From Betaproteobacteria bacterium (GTDB lineage: Bacteria > Pseudomonadota > Gammaproteobacteria > Burkholderiales > Burkholderiaceae_A): a stretch of DNA of 40,237 nucleotides. Where the stretch lies: positions 1 through 40,237 of the forward strand of contig JAGWXV010000004.1 of NCBI GenBank assembly GCA_018969705.1, read 5' to 3'. Below, piece after piece: positions 20,212 through 31,305 of this stretch (the stretch's first letter is position 1; every line of letters begins with the position of its first letter). A model generated the notes under the pieces. That model ran no database searches and was not told where the DNA came from. It was given only the letters and a program-made list of their open reading frames with translations. Position numbers and translations under genes: made by a program.

Positions 20212-20949
20212 CTAAATTTTTACAGCCTGATGTAGGGCAACTACTCCGGCCGACATTGTGTGATGGCGCACGATGTCAAAGCCCGCGCTACTGAGCATCT
20301 CGGCGAGTTCTTTTGGGCCGGGATGCATGCGAATCGACTCCGCCAGGTAACGGTAGCTTGCCTCATCCCGGGCAATTTTTTGGCCTAACCAGGGTAAGAC
20401 CTTAAACGAATACAGATCATAGATTTTTTCTAAAGGCGCTGCTACTTTGGAAAACTCTAAGACAAGACATTTACCGCCAGGTTTCAGCACCCGCGCCATC
20501 TCTTTCAAAGCGGCCTGCTTATCTGTCATGTTGCGCAGCCCAAAAGCAACCGTCACCAAATCAAAACTGGCATCAGGAAATGGCAAATGCTCGGCATCAC
20601 AGACCACAGACTCGACCGGACAACCTTGGTCAATTAAACGATTGCGGCCACGGGTAAGCATCTGGCCATTGATATCGCTCATCACGACACGGCCCTGGGG
20701 GCCGACACGCTTGGCAAACGCGAGGGCTAAATCACCAGTGCCACTGGCGACGTCCAGCACGTGCTGGCCAGGCCGCACATTGGCCTGCGAGATTGCCACA
20801 GCCTTCCAGACCCGATGTAGGCCCATCGACATCAGGTCGTTCATGAGGTCGTAGCGGGCAGCTACCGAATCAAATACCCGTGCGACCCGTTGGGCCTTTT
20901 CGCCCGCCGGAACCTGCACAAACCCGAAGTGAGTGGTGTTTTGATCCAT
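20212..20949 (-). CDS. ubiE: demethylmenaquinone/2-methoxy-6-polyprenyl-1,4-benzoquinol methylase
   Basis: [74 protein letters not shown]. Confidence 0.97.
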   Translation of the reverse strand: MDQNTTHFGFVQVPAGEKAQRVARVFDSVAARYDLMNDLMSMGLHRVWKAVAISQANVRPGQHVLDVASGTGDLALAFAKRVGPQGRVVMSDINGQMLTRGRNRLIDQGCPVESVVCDAEHLPFPDASFDLVTVAFGLRNMTDKQAALKEMARVLKPGGKCLVLEFSKVAAPLEKIYDLYSFKVLPWLGQKIARDEASYRYLAESIRMHPGPKELAEMLSSAGFDIVRHHTMSAGVVALHQAVKI

Positions 20950-20958
20950 CCAGTGATT

Positions 20959-21411
20959 TTAGTGGCTGCCACAGCCCCCCGAACCACAACCGGGCTTTCC
21001 ACAGCCGCCCCCGGCATCGGCAGCAAGCGCCGCAAAGTCCGGTTCCCGGGACGCGCCCGCAACCTTCAGCCGGGCCAGATAGTCCGCCCAGAGGGCCTCC
21101 TGGTTTTCTCCAAGCCAAGCAATGTAATCCCAGCTGAAAATTCCGGACTCGTGGCCATCGCTGAATTTAGGCTTCACTGCATAGTGGCCGACTGGCTCGA
21201 GCGACTCGATGATGACGTGCATTTTGCCGACCTGCAGGGTCTCCTGTCCGGGCCCATGGCCCATCACCTCTGCCGAAGGCGAATAAACGCGCATCAGCTC
21301 AAAGGGGATACGGTAGGTCTTGCCGGCCTCGTAGCCGACCTCCAGCAGCTTGGACTTCACGTGGACGGTTAGGCTTGAGGGCAGGGCTGTCGATGCAGTT
21401 TCTTGGCGCAT
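20959..21411 (-). CDS. DUF971 (GBBH-like N-terminal domain) protein
   Basis: FELMRVYSPSAEVMGHG, VGHYAVKPKFSDGHESGIFSWDYI; Cys/Gly-rich C-terminus GGGCGKPGCGSGGCGSH. Confidence 0.9.
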   Translation of the reverse strand: MRQETASTALPSSLTVHVKSKLLEVGYEAGKTYRIPFELMRVYSPSAEVMGHGPGQETLQVGKMHVIIESLEPVGHYAVKPKFSDGHESGIFSWDYIAWLGENQEALWADYLARLKVAGASREPDFAALAADAGGGCGKPGCGSGGCGSH

Positions 21412-21535
21412 GGTCGTGTCACTAAATTGTCAAAAATCAGGTTTAGGATCGGGTTATCCGGACAGAAAGGATCGCAGAAAATCAAGCCAAACACACTGCC
21501 AATCTCTACGGATTTCTCCCTGCCCCGACTGACCC

Positions 21536-22234
21536 ATGACCTCAACCATCCTTATCGTTGAAGACGAGCCCGCGATCGCGGAGCTCTTGGCGATCAATCT
21601 GGAGTTCGCGGGCCACCGGGCGGTACGTGCTGCTGACGCCGAGGAGGCGATTCGGCTGATCCAGCACGAGCTTCCCGATCTGATTTTATTGGACTGGATG
21701 CTGCCCGGTATTGCGGGAGTCCGGCTTGCGGAAAAACTTCGGGCAGATGAGCGGACCCGGGAGATTCCAATCATCATGCTCACGGCCCGCAGCGATGAGG
21801 GCGATAAGGTGCACGGCTTGGAGATGGGCGCCGATGACTACATCACCAAGCCCTTTTCTCCAAAGGAATTGATGGCCCGAATCAAGGCGGTGTTACGCCG
21901 CAGAGCGCCGCAGCTTACCGATGACATCATCAGTAGCGGCGGGCTTAAGCTCGATCCCGCAACGCATCGGCTTTGGGCAGTACAAAACACTGCCGATGTA
22001 GCCCTTGATCTCGGGCCCACTGAATTTCGGCTGCTGCATTTTTTTATGACACACCCCGAGCGTGTGCACAGCCGCAGCTATTTGTTGGATCAGGTCTGGG
22101 GTGACCATGTCTATGTCGAAGAACGAACCGTCGATGTTCACATTCGACGGCTACGCAAAGCCTTAGAGCCGACAGGCCACGACGCACGGATTGAAACCGT
22201 CCGAGGAAGCGGCTATCGGTTTAGCGCGCGATAA
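21536..22234 (+). CDS. phoB: phosphate regulon response regulator PhoB
   Basis: TILIVEDEPAIAELLAINLEFAGH, LILLDWMLPGIAGVRLAEKLR, GADDYITKPFSPKELMARIKAVLRRR, C-terminal winged helix. Confidence 0.93.
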   Translation: MTSTILIVEDEPAIAELLAINLEFAGHRAVRAADAEEAIRLIQHELPDLILLDWMLPGIAGVRLAEKLRADERTREIPIIMLTARSDEGDKVHGLEMGADDYITKPFSPKELMARIKAVLRRRAPQLTDDIISSGGLKLDPATHRLWAVQNTADVALDLGPTEFRLLHFFMTHPERVHSRSYLLDQVWGDHVYVEERTVDVHIRRLRKALEPTGHDARIETVRGSGYRFSAR

Positions 22235-22242
22235 TCGGTCCC

Positions 22243-23562
22243 ATGGTTGGTTTCTGGATCCGCATTGTGCTGTCCATGCTCGCGATTGCAGGCATGGGCT
22301 GGCTATTTGCCGCAATTGGTGAGGCCCGCTCCGGCTGGCTTGTAGCCGTCCTGCTGCTCGGAGGGTGGGTGGTGTACCACCTGTTTTACTTGCAAAAGGC
22401 CATGGCCTGGCTCGAGGATTTCCAATTGGATCGGGTGCCCCATGGATCGGGCGCCTGGGAGTCGCTTTACGCAAAAATCTATCGGCTGGCGAAATCCAGC
22501 GAACGACAACGGCAGCAGCTCACCGAAACGCTGAAGGATTTTCGCAGCGCGACTGAGGCAATGCCCGATGGTGTGGTCACCTTAGATGAAGACAACCAAA
22601 TTCTTTATGCCAACGAGCAGGCGGAAGACCAGCTGGGCATCAGCACCGAAAAAGATGCGGGCCGAAACCTGATCAATATTGTTCGCCACCCGGAGTTTGT
22701 CAGCTACCTCAATAGCGGATCATGGGAGAAATCAGTTGTGATTCGCGGCATTCGAAGTTCGAATCGGGTGCTCCAAGTCCAGCTCATTCCTTATGGCACG
22801 CGCCAGCGTCTTCTCATGACCCGCGACATCACGCAGATCGATCGGCTGGAGACCACCCGACGAGACTTTGTCGCCAATGTGTCGCATGAACTCAAAACGC
22901 CGCTGACGGTACTCAATGGCTTTTTAGAGACTCTGCGAGACCTGCCTTTGCAAGAGGAGCAAAAAAGCCAATATCTGGGGCTGATGCAGATTCAGGCACA
23001 GCGCATGCAAAATATTGTCGAAGATTTGCTGGTGCTCTCTAAACTCGAGTCGACCGCCTCGGTGACACAAGAGGACCCGATCGCGATGCCGGCACTAATT
23101 GAGCGGCTAGGCAATGATGCAAAAAGCCTTAGCCGAGACCAGCACCAGATTCATTGCCACTGCAGCGCGAATTCAATCCTGATTGGCGCAGAAGATGAGC
23201 TCAGCAGCGCCTTTGCAAACCTGGTCAGCAATGCCGTGCGCTATACGCCGGCCGGCGGATCCATCACGATTCAGTGGGCTCTGGAGCCGGACGGATCGGG
23301 GAGCTTCTCGGTTGCTGATACGGGCCCTGGTATTGAATCTCAGCACCTGCCTCGATTGACCGAGCGGTTTTACCGAGTTGATCGAAGCCGATCGCGCGAA
23401 ACGGGCGGCACCGGCCTGGGCCTAGCAATTGTCAAGCATGTAGCAACCCGGCATCAAGCCCAGCTTCTGATTGACTCCGAGGTCGGCAAAGGCAGCCGGT
23501 TCACGCTGCTTTTTCCCGAAAAACGACTCAGACCAGGACCCGCTCAATCCCGCCCTGATTAG
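22243..23562 (+). CDS. phoR: phosphate regulon sensor histidine kinase PhoR
   Basis: [26 protein letters not shown]-box [59 protein letters not shown]. Confidence 0.93.
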   Translation: MVGFWIRIVLSMLAIAGMGWLFAAIGEARSGWLVAVLLLGGWVVYHLFYLQKAMAWLEDFQLDRVPHGSGAWESLYAKIYRLAKSSERQRQQLTETLKDFRSATEAMPDGVVTLDEDNQILYANEQAEDQLGISTEKDAGRNLINIVRHPEFVSYLNSGSWEKSVVIRGIRSSNRVLQVQLIPYGTRQRLLMTRDITQIDRLETTRRDFVANVSHELKTPLTVLNGFLETLRDLPLQEEQKSQYLGLMQIQAQRMQNIVEDLLVLSKLESTASVTQEDPIAMPALIERLGNDAKSLSRDQHQIHCHCSANSILIGAEDELSSAFANLVSNAVRYTPAGGSITIQWALEPDGSGSFSVADTGPGIESQHLPRLTERFYRVDRSRSRETGGTGLGLAIVKHVATRHQAQLLIDSEVGKGSRFTLLFPEKRLRPGPAQSRPD

Positions 23563-26500
23563 CACTCGCAACATAGTGCGATAGCCACTCCTGGCCCAAA
23601 ACATGACGGGCGATTTCGACCACGATGTAATCGGCCTCAACCGATACGTCCTCGGAATACCGTGATAAGCCCTGCAAACAAGATGGGCACGCCGTGAGAA
23701 TCTTGACCTCAGCGGCCGATGACGCCTCACGCAGGGCCTGAGCGCCTTTACGCATTTCCTCTTCTTTTCGAAAACGGACTTGGGTTGAGATATCCGGCCG
23801 AGTCACTGCCAGAGTACCTGACTCACCACAGCAGCGCTCATTTTTCTCGACCTTGCCATTAAGATCACTGTTCATCAGTGTGTTGACGACCTTTAGCGGC
23901 TGGTGCTGCTTCATCGGGCTGTGGCATGGATCGTGGTACATGTAACGCATGCCCGTCGCTTGATCTAGGCGCACGCCTTTTTCCATCAGAAATTCGTGGA
24001 TATCGACAATCCGGCAGCCCGGAAAAATCTTCTCGAACTCATAGCCCGCGAGCTGGTCATAACAGGTGCCACACGACACCACCACGGTCTTGATATCGAG
24101 ATAGTTCAGAGTATTGGCCACTCGATGAAAGAGCACCCGGTTATCGGTGATGATCTTTTCGGCCTTATCAAACTGCCCAGCGCCTCGCTGGGGATAACCA
24201 CAGCAGAGATACCCCGGGGGCAAAACAGTCTGCACTCCCACATGCCAGAGCATGGCCTGGGTGGCCAGACCCACCTGAGAAAAAAGCCGCTCAGAGCCAC
24301 AGCCCGGAAAGTAAAACACCGCCTCGCTTTCGCTGGTCGTCGCGCTCGGATTGCGGATGATCGGCACAAATGCTGAGTCCTCAATATCCAATAGCGCGCG
24401 GGCAGTCTTTTTCGGCAGATTGCCCGGCATTTTTTTATTCACAAAGTGGATGACCTGCTCGCGAATTGCAGGCTTTCCAACCGTTGCCGGCGGCCTTGCG
24501 GTCTGAGTCTTGGCAAGACGCTTTAAAAGATCGTGGGCGATCCTCTGGGCCTTATATCCCCAGTCCATCATCATCTTTCTAAGAATCGTGATGGTCTGCG
24601 GGTTGGTCGCATTAAGAAACAACATGGATGCGGCTGCGCCAGGATTGAATTTTTTCTTGCCCATCTTGCGCAAGAGATTGCGCATATTCATTGAGACCTC
24701 GCCAAAATCGATATCGACTGGGCAGGGAGTTAAGCACTTATGGCAGACCGTGCAGTGATCGGCGACATCTGAGAATTCTTCCCAATGTTTAATCGAGATA
24801 CCACGGCGTGTTTGCTCTTCATAGAGAAACGCCTCAATTAAAAGAGAAGTCGCAAGAATTTTATTGCGTGGCGAATACAGCAAATTCGCGCGTGGCACAT
24901 GGGTCGCACAGACCGGCTTACACTTGCCACAGCGCAGGCAGTTGGCAAATGAGTCAGCAATCGAGCCGATATCTGACTGCTGCATGATCAGGCTCTCAGC
25001 GCCCATCAGGCCAAACGAAGGTGTATATGCATTTTCAAGATTGCCGCCGCGCAGCAGTTTTCCAGCATTAAAGTGCTGATCTGGATCGACCTGATTTTTA
25101 TAGGCATGGAATGCATCGAGTTCCGCCTCGGAGAGAAACTCCATCTTGGTAATTCCGATGCCATGCTCACCCGAGATCACGCCATCCAAGGACTTTGCAA
25201 TCTCCATAATGCGCGCCACGGCCCGGTGGGCCTCCTGCAGCATGTCGTAGTCATCTGAATTGACGGGGATATTGGTGTGCACATTACCATCACCCGCATG
25301 CATGTGAAGCGCGACAAAGACGCGCGATCTGAGTACCTCTTGATGAGTCGCATCAATCTTCTCGACAATCGCTGCAAAGGCGCCGCCGCCGAAAATGCCA
25401 CGCAGTGGCTCTTTTAGCTCGCGTTTCCACGAGATCCACACGAGATGGTCCTGGATGAGCTCAACGATCCGCGTGTCGGGCTGGCTGGCCATTCGCTCAG
25501 CGATCAGTGTCTCGTTGATATCGACTCCCAGCCCGCGCAATTTTTCACTTAACCCCGCGACATCATCGTAAAGATGGGAGAGCAGAAATGACCAGCGCTG
25601 GGTGATGCGATCCAGAAGAGTTGCGGCAAGCGCTAGGCGGCGCTCCAGATCTTCGTGAAGGGTCTGCTCCGGTGTGAGATCCGTCTGATGCAGATGGGCG
25701 GCCGGCCACTGGCTTGCGAGAAGCACCCGGCAGGCAGCGACAAACTTTAACTTGTTGCCGATCGAGAGTTCGATATTGATGTGCTCGATGGCATTGGTGT
25801 ATTCGCCCATCCGATCCAGCGGAATCACAACATCTTCATTGATCTTAAATGCGTTGGTATGCCGTGCGATGGCGGCTGTTCTTGCCCGCTCGGCCCAAAA
25901 GGCCTTGCGGGCCTCGGGAGAAACAGCAACAAAGCCCTCTCCGGCATGGCCGTTGGCCAGCCGAATCACCTCTGAGGCTGCGCGGGCAACCGCCTGATCA
26001 TCATCACCCACGATATCGCCAATCAGCACCATCTTTGGCAGCGACCCGCGTTTACTCTTAGTGCTGTAGCCCACCGCACGAAGATAGCGCTCATCGAGAT
26101 GCTCAAGGCCTGCCAATAAAGCGCCGCCCGGCTTGCGGTCAAGGTGATTCTTGATTTCAACAATCGAAGGCACTGCCTGCTGGGCATTACCAAAAAACTC
26201 AAGGCAGACAGTACGAATATGATTGGGCATGCGGTGTAGGACCCAGCGGCTGCTGGTAATTAAGCCATCACAGCCTTCCTTCTGAATGCCTGGAAGGCCG
26301 CCCAAGACCTTATCGGTGACATCTTTGCCCAGGCCGAGTCGACGAAAGCGCCAGCCCTCAAGCTTTAAAAGTTCTTTACGAAAGGGTTCGCCCCGCATCA
26401 CCCCGACTGCGCCTGAGCCCGCAGTCGCAGCCTCGTATTGTTCAGGCCGATACCAGGCGAGCTCGAACTCGGCCCACTCGGCATCATGAATCTTGCCCAG

Positions 26501-27559
26501 ATTGTGGTGAAGACGGGATACCTCAAGCCAGTTGCCTTGCGGGTCCACCATGCGCCACCAGGCCAGATTATCAATGGCCGTTCCCCAGAGCACCGCTTTT
26601 TTTCCGCCCGCATTCATGGCAATGTTGCCGCCAATGCATGACGCATCCGCTGAGGTTGGATCCACTGCGAACACGAGCCCAGCTGCATCCGCCGCATCCG
26701 AGACCCGGCGGGTCACCACACCGGCTCCGCTAAAGATTGTCGCAACCGGCTCCGCCAGGCCCGGCAGGCGCAGCCGCTCAACTGCACCAAGTGTTTCGAG
26801 TTTTTCGGTATTGATCACTGCCGAGCGGGGAGTCAGCGGCACCGCGCCACCGGTGTATCCAGTGCCACCCCCGCGCGGGATGATCGTTAAGCCCGCCTCA
26901 ATGCATCCGCTGACCAATGCAGGAATCTCTTGTTCAGCATCTGGTGTGAGCACAACAAAGGGATATTCCACACGCCAATCAGTCGCATCAGTGACATGAG
27001 AGACCCGCGATAGCCCATCGAACTTAATATTGTCCGCTGCGGTCACACGGCCAAGAATTTTTCTTACCTGCCGACGCAGCTTTGCAGTCTCATCAAATCC
27101 GGAATTGAACAGAGCGACCGCTTGGCGGGCGAGCTCAAGAAGCCGAGCGACTTTCCGATCGCGGGAGCCGGTCGTCAACGGCGATGACAGCAACGCAGGA
27201 TCCAAAGCATCCTGCTGACGGCGTCGATCAATCTCGGCAAGCCGATGATGCAACGCCCCGATTAACTGCTGACGACGCTTTGGGTTATCCAGTAAATCGT
27301 CTTGCAGGTAGGGGTTGCGACTAACGGCCCAAATATCGCCCAAGACTTCATACAGCATGCGTGCTGAGCGTCCGGTCTTGCGCTCGCCCCGCAATTCTGA
27401 AATCAGCGCCCAGCCCTCTGCGCCCAGCACCCTAATCACAATCTCACGATCCGAAAATGAGGTGTAGTTATAGGGAATCTCGCGCAGGCGTGCCGGATTT
27501 CGGCCAGGATCGGCCTGATCCAGGCGGGCCAGCAGCATCGGGTTTAACGGGGCATTCAT
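23528..27559 (-). CDS. large FAD-linked oxidase with 4Fe-4S and CCG domains (DUF3683-type FAD/FMN oxidoreductase)
   Basis: 1343 aa; FAD-binding [29 protein letters not shown], ferredoxin-type [16 protein letters not shown] and [17 protein letters not shown]-type [18 protein letters not shown], and a DUF3683-like N-terminus. Confidence 0.93.
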   Translation of the reverse strand: MNAPLNPMLLARLDQADPGRNPARLREIPYNYTSFSDREIVIRVLGAEGWALISELRGERKTGRSARMLYEVLGDIWAVSRNPYLQDDLLDNPKRRQQLIGALHHRLAEIDRRRQQDALDPALLSSPLTTGSRDRKVARLLELARQAVALFNSGFDETAKLRRQVRKILGRVTAADNIKFDGLSRVSHVTDATDWRVEYPFVVLTPDAEQEIPALVSGCIEAGLTIIPRGGGTGYTGGAVPLTPRSAVINTEKLETLGAVERLRLPGLAEPVATIFSGAGVVTRRVSDAADAAGLVFAVDPTSADASCIGGNIAMNAGGKKAVLWGTAIDNLAWWRMVDPQGNWLEVSRLHHNLGKIHDAEWAEFELAWYRPEQYEAATAGSGAVGVMRGEPFRKELLKLEGWRFRRLGLGKDVTDKVLGGLPGIQKEGCDGLITSSRWVLHRMPNHIRTVCLEFFGNAQQAVPSIVEIKNHLDRKPGGALLAGLEHLDERYLRAVGYSTKSKRGSLPKMVLIGDIVGDDDQAVARAASEVIRLANGHAGEGFVAVSPEARKAFWAERARTAAIARHTNAFKINEDVVIPLDRMGEYTNAIEHINIELSIGNKLKFVAACRVLLASQWPAAHLHQTDLTPEQTLHEDLERRLALAATLLDRITQRWSFLLSHLYDDVAGLSEKLRGLGVDINETLIAERMASQPDTRIVELIQDHLVWISWKRELKEPLRGIFGGGAFAAIVEKIDATHQEVLRSRVFVALHMHAGDGNVHTNIPVNSDDYDMLQEAHRAVARIMEIAKSLDGVISGEHGIGITKMEFLSEAELDAFHAYKNQVDPDQHFNAGKLLRGGNLENAYTPSFGLMGAESLIMQQSDIGSIADSFANCLRCGKCKPVCATHVPRANLLYSPRNKILATSLLIEAFLYEEQTRRGISIKHWEEFSDVADHCTVCHKCLTPCPVDIDFGEVSMNMRNLLRKMGKKKFNPGAAASMLFLNATNPQTITILRKMMMDWGYKAQRIAHDLLKRLAKTQTARPPATVGKPAIREQVIHFVNKKMPGNLPKKTARALLDIEDSAFVPIIRNPSATTSESEAVFYFPGCGSERLFSQVGLATQAMLWHVGVQTVLPPGYLCCGYPQRGAGQFDKAEKIITDNRVLFHRVANTLNYLDIKTVVVSCGTCYDQLAGYEFEKIFPGCRIVDIHEFLMEKGVRLDQATGMRYMYHDPCHSPMKQHQPLKVVNTLMNSDLNGKVEKNERCCGESGTLAVTRPDISTQVRFRKEEEMRKGAQALREASSAAEVKILTACPSCLQGLSRYSEDVSVEADYIVVEIARHVLGQEWLSHYVASANQGGIERVLV

Positions 27560-27684
27560 GAGGGAGAAAAGTGTATCGGAATGGATCGTTTTCAGGCCCT
27601 ATTGTCGCCCGAATCAACATCACCGATGGCGCGTGAACGCGGCCTTGGTGTAGGGCTTTGCGTAAATTGGGTTATAAAACGGGC

Positions 27685-29208
27685 ATGGGATCCGATTACC
27701 TGAGAAGAATACTGACTGCCCGGGTCTACGATGTCGCCCAGGAAACGCCGCTTGAGGTCGCCAAGGGCCTGAGCCGGCGGCTTGCCAATCGCATCCTGCT
27801 CAAACGCGAGGACATGCAGCCGGTGTTCTCATTCAAATTGCGCGGGGCCTATAACAAAATGGCGCACTTAAGCGCGGACCAGCTGGCCAAGGGGGTGATC
27901 GCCGCATCAGCCGGCAATCATGCCCAGGGAGTCGCACTCTCAGCACGTCGCATGGGCTGCCGGGCCGTGATCGTCATGCCGGTCACAACGCCAGCGGTAA
28001 AAATCGATGCGGTTCGGGCCCTAGGCAGTGAGGTGGTATTGCAAGGCGACTCCTACTCCGATGCCTATGCGCATGCGCTGACGCTGCAGCAGTCGCAGGG
28101 GCTGACCTTTGTTCATCCCTTTGATGATCCAGATGTGATTGCAGGCCAGGGCACGATTGCCATGGAGCTGCTTGCCCAGTACCAAGATCCGATTGATGCG
28201 GTCTTTGTGGCCATCGGCGGAGGTGGATTGATTGCGGGCATTGCCGCCTATCTCAAACAGGTTCGGCCTGAAATCCGCGTGATTGGTGTTCAGATGACCG
28301 ACTCAGATGCGATGTCCCAGTCTCTGAAGGCGGGCCAGCGTGTCGTGCTCCCCGAGGTGGGCCTCTTTTCTGACGGCACTGCAGTCAAGCAGGTCGGCGA
28401 AGAGACATTCAGGCTCTGCCAGAAATATGTCGATGAGATTGTGTTGGTTGATACCGATGCAGTCTGCGCTGCGATTAAAGATGTTTTCGAAGATAGCCGC
28501 GCAATTCTTGAGCCCGCGGGAGCATTATCGATTGCCGGCATGAAAGCGTGGGTCGGCCAGCAGGCCTGCCAAGATAAGACCCTGGTGGCGATTGCCTGCG
28601 GGGCCAATATGAATTTTGACCGGCTGCGCTTTGTCAGCGAGCGGGCTGAAATCGGTGAGCAGCGTGAAGCTGTCTTCGCTGTAACGATTCCAGAAGAGCG
28701 CGGCAGTTTTAAAAGGTTCTGTGCCAGTGTCGGCAATCGTAATGTGACGGAGTTTAATTATCGAATCGCTGATGCCCGTGCCGCCCATATTTACGTGGGA
28801 ATTCAGATTCGAAATCGCGGTGAGGCCCATCAGATCGCGGCCGATTTTGAATCGGCAGGTTTTAAAACCCTTGACCTCACAGATGATGAACTCGGAAAGC
28901 TTCACCTGCGCCATATGGTGGGTGGCCGCTCGGCCTTGGCAAAAAAAGAGCGTCTGTTTCGATTTGAATTTCCGGAGCGGCCCGGTGCACTGATGCGGTT
29001 TTTATCCTCGATGCATCCCGATTGGAATATCTCGCTTTTTCATTACCGAAATCATGGCGCTGACTATGGCCGTATCTTGGTCGGTATTCAGGTTCCAGAT
29101 GACAGCGATCGCGCCCTCGAGGCGTTTTTGAGCCAGCTGGGCTATCCCCACTGGGAAGAGACCCAGCACCCGGGCTATCAACTCTTCCTGTCGGCATCTG
29201 GCCTGTAA
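27685..29208 (+). CDS. ilvA: threonine ammonia-lyase, biosynthetic (two C-terminal ACT-like domains)
   Basis: KREDMQPVFSFKLRGAYNKMAHL (PLP lysine), ASAGNHAQGVA, GGGGLIAGIAAYLK, C-terminal GSFKRFCASVG and RPGALMRFLSSM ACT-like segments. Confidence 0.96.
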   Translation: MGSDYLRRILTARVYDVAQETPLEVAKGLSRRLANRILLKREDMQPVFSFKLRGAYNKMAHLSADQLAKGVIAASAGNHAQGVALSARRMGCRAVIVMPVTTPAVKIDAVRALGSEVVLQGDSYSDAYAHALTLQQSQGLTFVHPFDDPDVIAGQGTIAMELLAQYQDPIDAVFVAIGGGGLIAGIAAYLKQVRPEIRVIGVQMTDSDAMSQSLKAGQRVVLPEVGLFSDGTAVKQVGEETFRLCQKYVDEIVLVDTDAVCAAIKDVFEDSRAILEPAGALSIAGMKAWVGQQACQDKTLVAIACGANMNFDRLRFVSERAEIGEQREAVFAVTIPEERGSFKRFCASVGNRNVTEFNYRIADARAAHIYVGIQIRNRGEAHQIAADFESAGFKTLDLTDDELGKLHLRHMVGGRSALAKKERLFRFEFPERPGALMRFLSSMHPDWNISLFHYRNHGADYGRILVGIQVPDDSDRALEAFLSQLGYPHWEETQHPGYQLFLSASGL

Positions 29209-29237
29209 AAAATCCTTACAGAAAAAATTTCTTACAG
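29203..29237. repeat. CTGTAA / TTACAG repeat cluster (inverted pair plus a third copy)
   Basis: CTGTAA 29203-29208, TTACAG 29216-29221, TTACAG 29232-29237, immediately upstream of the response regulator. Confidence 0.6.
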
Positions 29238-29265
29238 CTGGAAAACCCGAGGAAATCCTTTAACT

Positions 29266-29285
29266 TGGCGGTCTTTTCACCGCCA
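29266..29285 (+). promoter_or_regulatory. perfect 7-bp hairpin abutting the start codon of the orphan response regulator
   Basis: TGGCGGT-CTTTTC-ACCGCCA; final A is the A of the ATG at 29285. Confidence 0.55.
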
Positions 29286-29983
29286 TGATGCAAGTCGCAA
29301 TTATCGAAGACAGCCCTGAGCAGGGCCGGCACTTAAGCCGATTGTTTGAGTCGTTTGGAACAGCCGCCGAGGTTTTTGCCTCGGGTCGGCAATTCCTGCA
29401 TCGAATCCGCTCCACGACCTTTGATCTGGCGACTTTGGATTTACAGCTTCCCGATATCAGCGGCCTGGAGATTCTTAGGCAGCTTCAGACCGAGCGACAG
29501 CTGTTTCATCGCGGACCCCCAGTAATGATTGTTTCGGGCCATCATGATCTCGCCACAATGAAAACCGCATTTTCAAGCGGTGCGGATGATTTCATCAGCA
29601 AGCCCTTTCGGCCAGACGAACTGATCATTCGCGCCGAAGCGATCGCGCGCCGGCATCAGCCCAACCTTTTTCAAGATCAGCCGATCGCTGTGCAGGGCGT
29701 TGAATTGAATCTGGCGACCCTGCAGGCCTTTTGCGGCGGACAGGAGGTCGCGCTTTCGGCAAAAGAATTTCGTCTGGCCTGGCTGCTTTTTCATAAGCGT
29801 GGCCAAACCGTACCCCGCTCGCAGATCATGAAGCTCATCTGGGGCCGCTCTGACTGGCCGAGCTCCCGAACCGTCGACACCCACATCGGCCGGATTCGCC
29901 AAAAACTCGGCCTTGAATCCCACCCTGGGCTGCGGCTGCGGCCCGTTTACGGAGTGGGTTACCGGCTGGATGTTTTCCCGTAA
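29285..29983 (+). CDS. OmpR/PhoB-type response regulator (orphan)
   Basis: VAIIEDSPEQGRHLSRLFESFG, LATLDLQLPDISGLEILRQL, GADDFISKPFRPDELIIRAEAIARR; C-terminal winged helix RTVDTHIGRIRQKLGLE...VYGVGYRLD. Confidence 0.92.
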   Translation: MMQVAIIEDSPEQGRHLSRLFESFGTAAEVFASGRQFLHRIRSTTFDLATLDLQLPDISGLEILRQLQTERQLFHRGPPVMIVSGHHDLATMKTAFSSGADDFISKPFRPDELIIRAEAIARRHQPNLFQDQPIAVQGVELNLATLQAFCGGQEVALSAKEFRLAWLLFHKRGQTVPRSQIMKLIWGRSDWPSSRTVDTHIGRIRQKLGLESHPGLRLRPVYGVGYRLDVFP

Positions 29984-30018
29984 AATCAAGGCCTTAGTCA
30001 CTTTTCGTCGCATGGTTG

Positions 30019-31305
30019 ATGCAACTGATCACGCTTGGACTGAATCACCAGTCCGCCCCACTGCAGCTTCGGGAGCGCCTTGCGTTTCCTGGTGATGCCC
30101 TGCGTGATGGCTTAAACGAACTGCGCGCCAGCCTCAAGGGCTTCGCCCCCGAGCAAGCGTTGCTCTCGACCTGCAATCGCACCGAGATGTACTTGGCGGT
30201 GGAGAACTCAACTCAGGCCAAGGGCCAGGCGATGGGCTGGCTGGCTTGGAAGTCCGGCACCCGAGAGTCCGAACTCAGCCCCCATGTTTACCAACTGCCC
30301 GATGACCGGGCAGTGCGCCATGCATTTCGCGTGGCCTGTGGGCTTGATTCGATGGTGCTCGGAGAACCGCAGATTCTTGGCCAGATGAAACTTGCTGCCC
30401 GCGAAGCCCAAGAGGCGGGTTGCCTGGGCACCCACCTGCATCACTTATTTCAGCAGGCCTTCTCGGTCGCCAAAGAGGTTCGGACTACCACGGAAATTGG
30501 TCTGCATTCGGTCTCGATGGCGGCGGCCTCCATCAAACTCGCCCAACGAATTTTTGGGGATCTCTCCAGCACGCGGGTGCTGTTTATCGGCGCCGGGGAA
30601 ATGATTCAACTCTGTGCAACACACTTTGCTGCCCAGCATCCTCGGCAGATCGTGGTGGCCAATCGCACACTGGATCGCGGTGAACTTATTGCAAAAGATT
30701 TTGGCGGCGAGGCAATCACACTGTCTGAGCTGCCGCTACGCATGCATGAATTCGATATTGTGGTGAGCTGCACGGCCAGCACACTGCCGATTATTGGTCT
30801 GGGTATGATCGAGCGTGCGATCCGTCAGCGTAAACATCGACCCATGTTTCTGGTTGATCTTGCGGTGCCGCGCGATATAGAACGCGAGGTCGCCGATCTG
30901 CCTGATGCGTTTCTGTATACCGTTGATGATTTAGGCGAGCTGATCAAAGAAGGGGCCCAAGCCCGGCAGGATGCGGTGCTGCAGGCCGAGGCCATCATTG
31001 ATCATGGTGTTCAGAATTTCATTCAATGGCGTGATTCACGCCAGCATGTGCCCGTGATCAAAGCGCTTGCCGAGCATGCGCAGGCCATTCAAGCAGGTGA
31101 GCTTGCGCTGGCCAAGAAACGACTGGCCAAAGGCGAGGACATCGAGACGGTGCTGCAGTCTCTCGCCCATGGCCTATCTCAGAAGTATCTCCACGGCGCC
31201 TACAGCCAGCTACACCAAATCGGAAACGACAGCCCTGAGAGCCGGGAGGCCAAGGCCGATCTCATTCGCGAACTGTTTGGACTTAAGCCCGACCGACACC
31301 ACTAG
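30019..31305 (+). CDS. hemA: glutamyl-tRNA reductase
   Basis: [83 protein letters not shown]. Confidence 0.97.
   Translation: MQLITLGLNHQSAPLQLRERLAFPGDALRDGLNELRASLKGFAPEQALLSTCNRTEMYLAVENSTQAKGQAMGWLAWKSGTRESELSPHVYQLPDDRAVRHAFRVACGLDSMVLGEPQILGQMKLAAREAQEAGCLGTHLHHLFQQAFSVAKEVRTTTEIGLHSVSMAAASIKLAQRIFGDLSSTRVLFIGAGEMIQLCATHFAAQHPRQIVVANRTLDRGELIAKDFGGEAITLSELPLRMHEFDIVVSCTASTLPIIGLGMIERAIRQRKHRPMFLVDLAVPRDIEREVADLPDAFLYTVDDLGELIKEGAQARQDAVLQAEAIIDHGVQNFIQWRDSRQHVPVIKALAEHAQAIQAGELALAKKRLAKGEDIETVLQSLAHGLSQKYLHGAYSQLHQIGNDSPESREAKADLIRELFGLKPDRHH

Noticed and set aside
19650-20294. 214-aa + ORF antisense to the Tim44-like gene
   Set aside because: Arg/Trp/Gly-rich product of the Ala/Pro-rich opposite strand; shadow ORF.
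20447-20854. 135-aa + ORF antisense to ubiE
   Set aside because: Opposite strand encodes canonical UbiE; no independent evidence.
21412-21535. Pho box upstream of phoB
   Set aside because: No convincing CTGTCAT-type 11-bp direct repeat seen in the short intergenic region.
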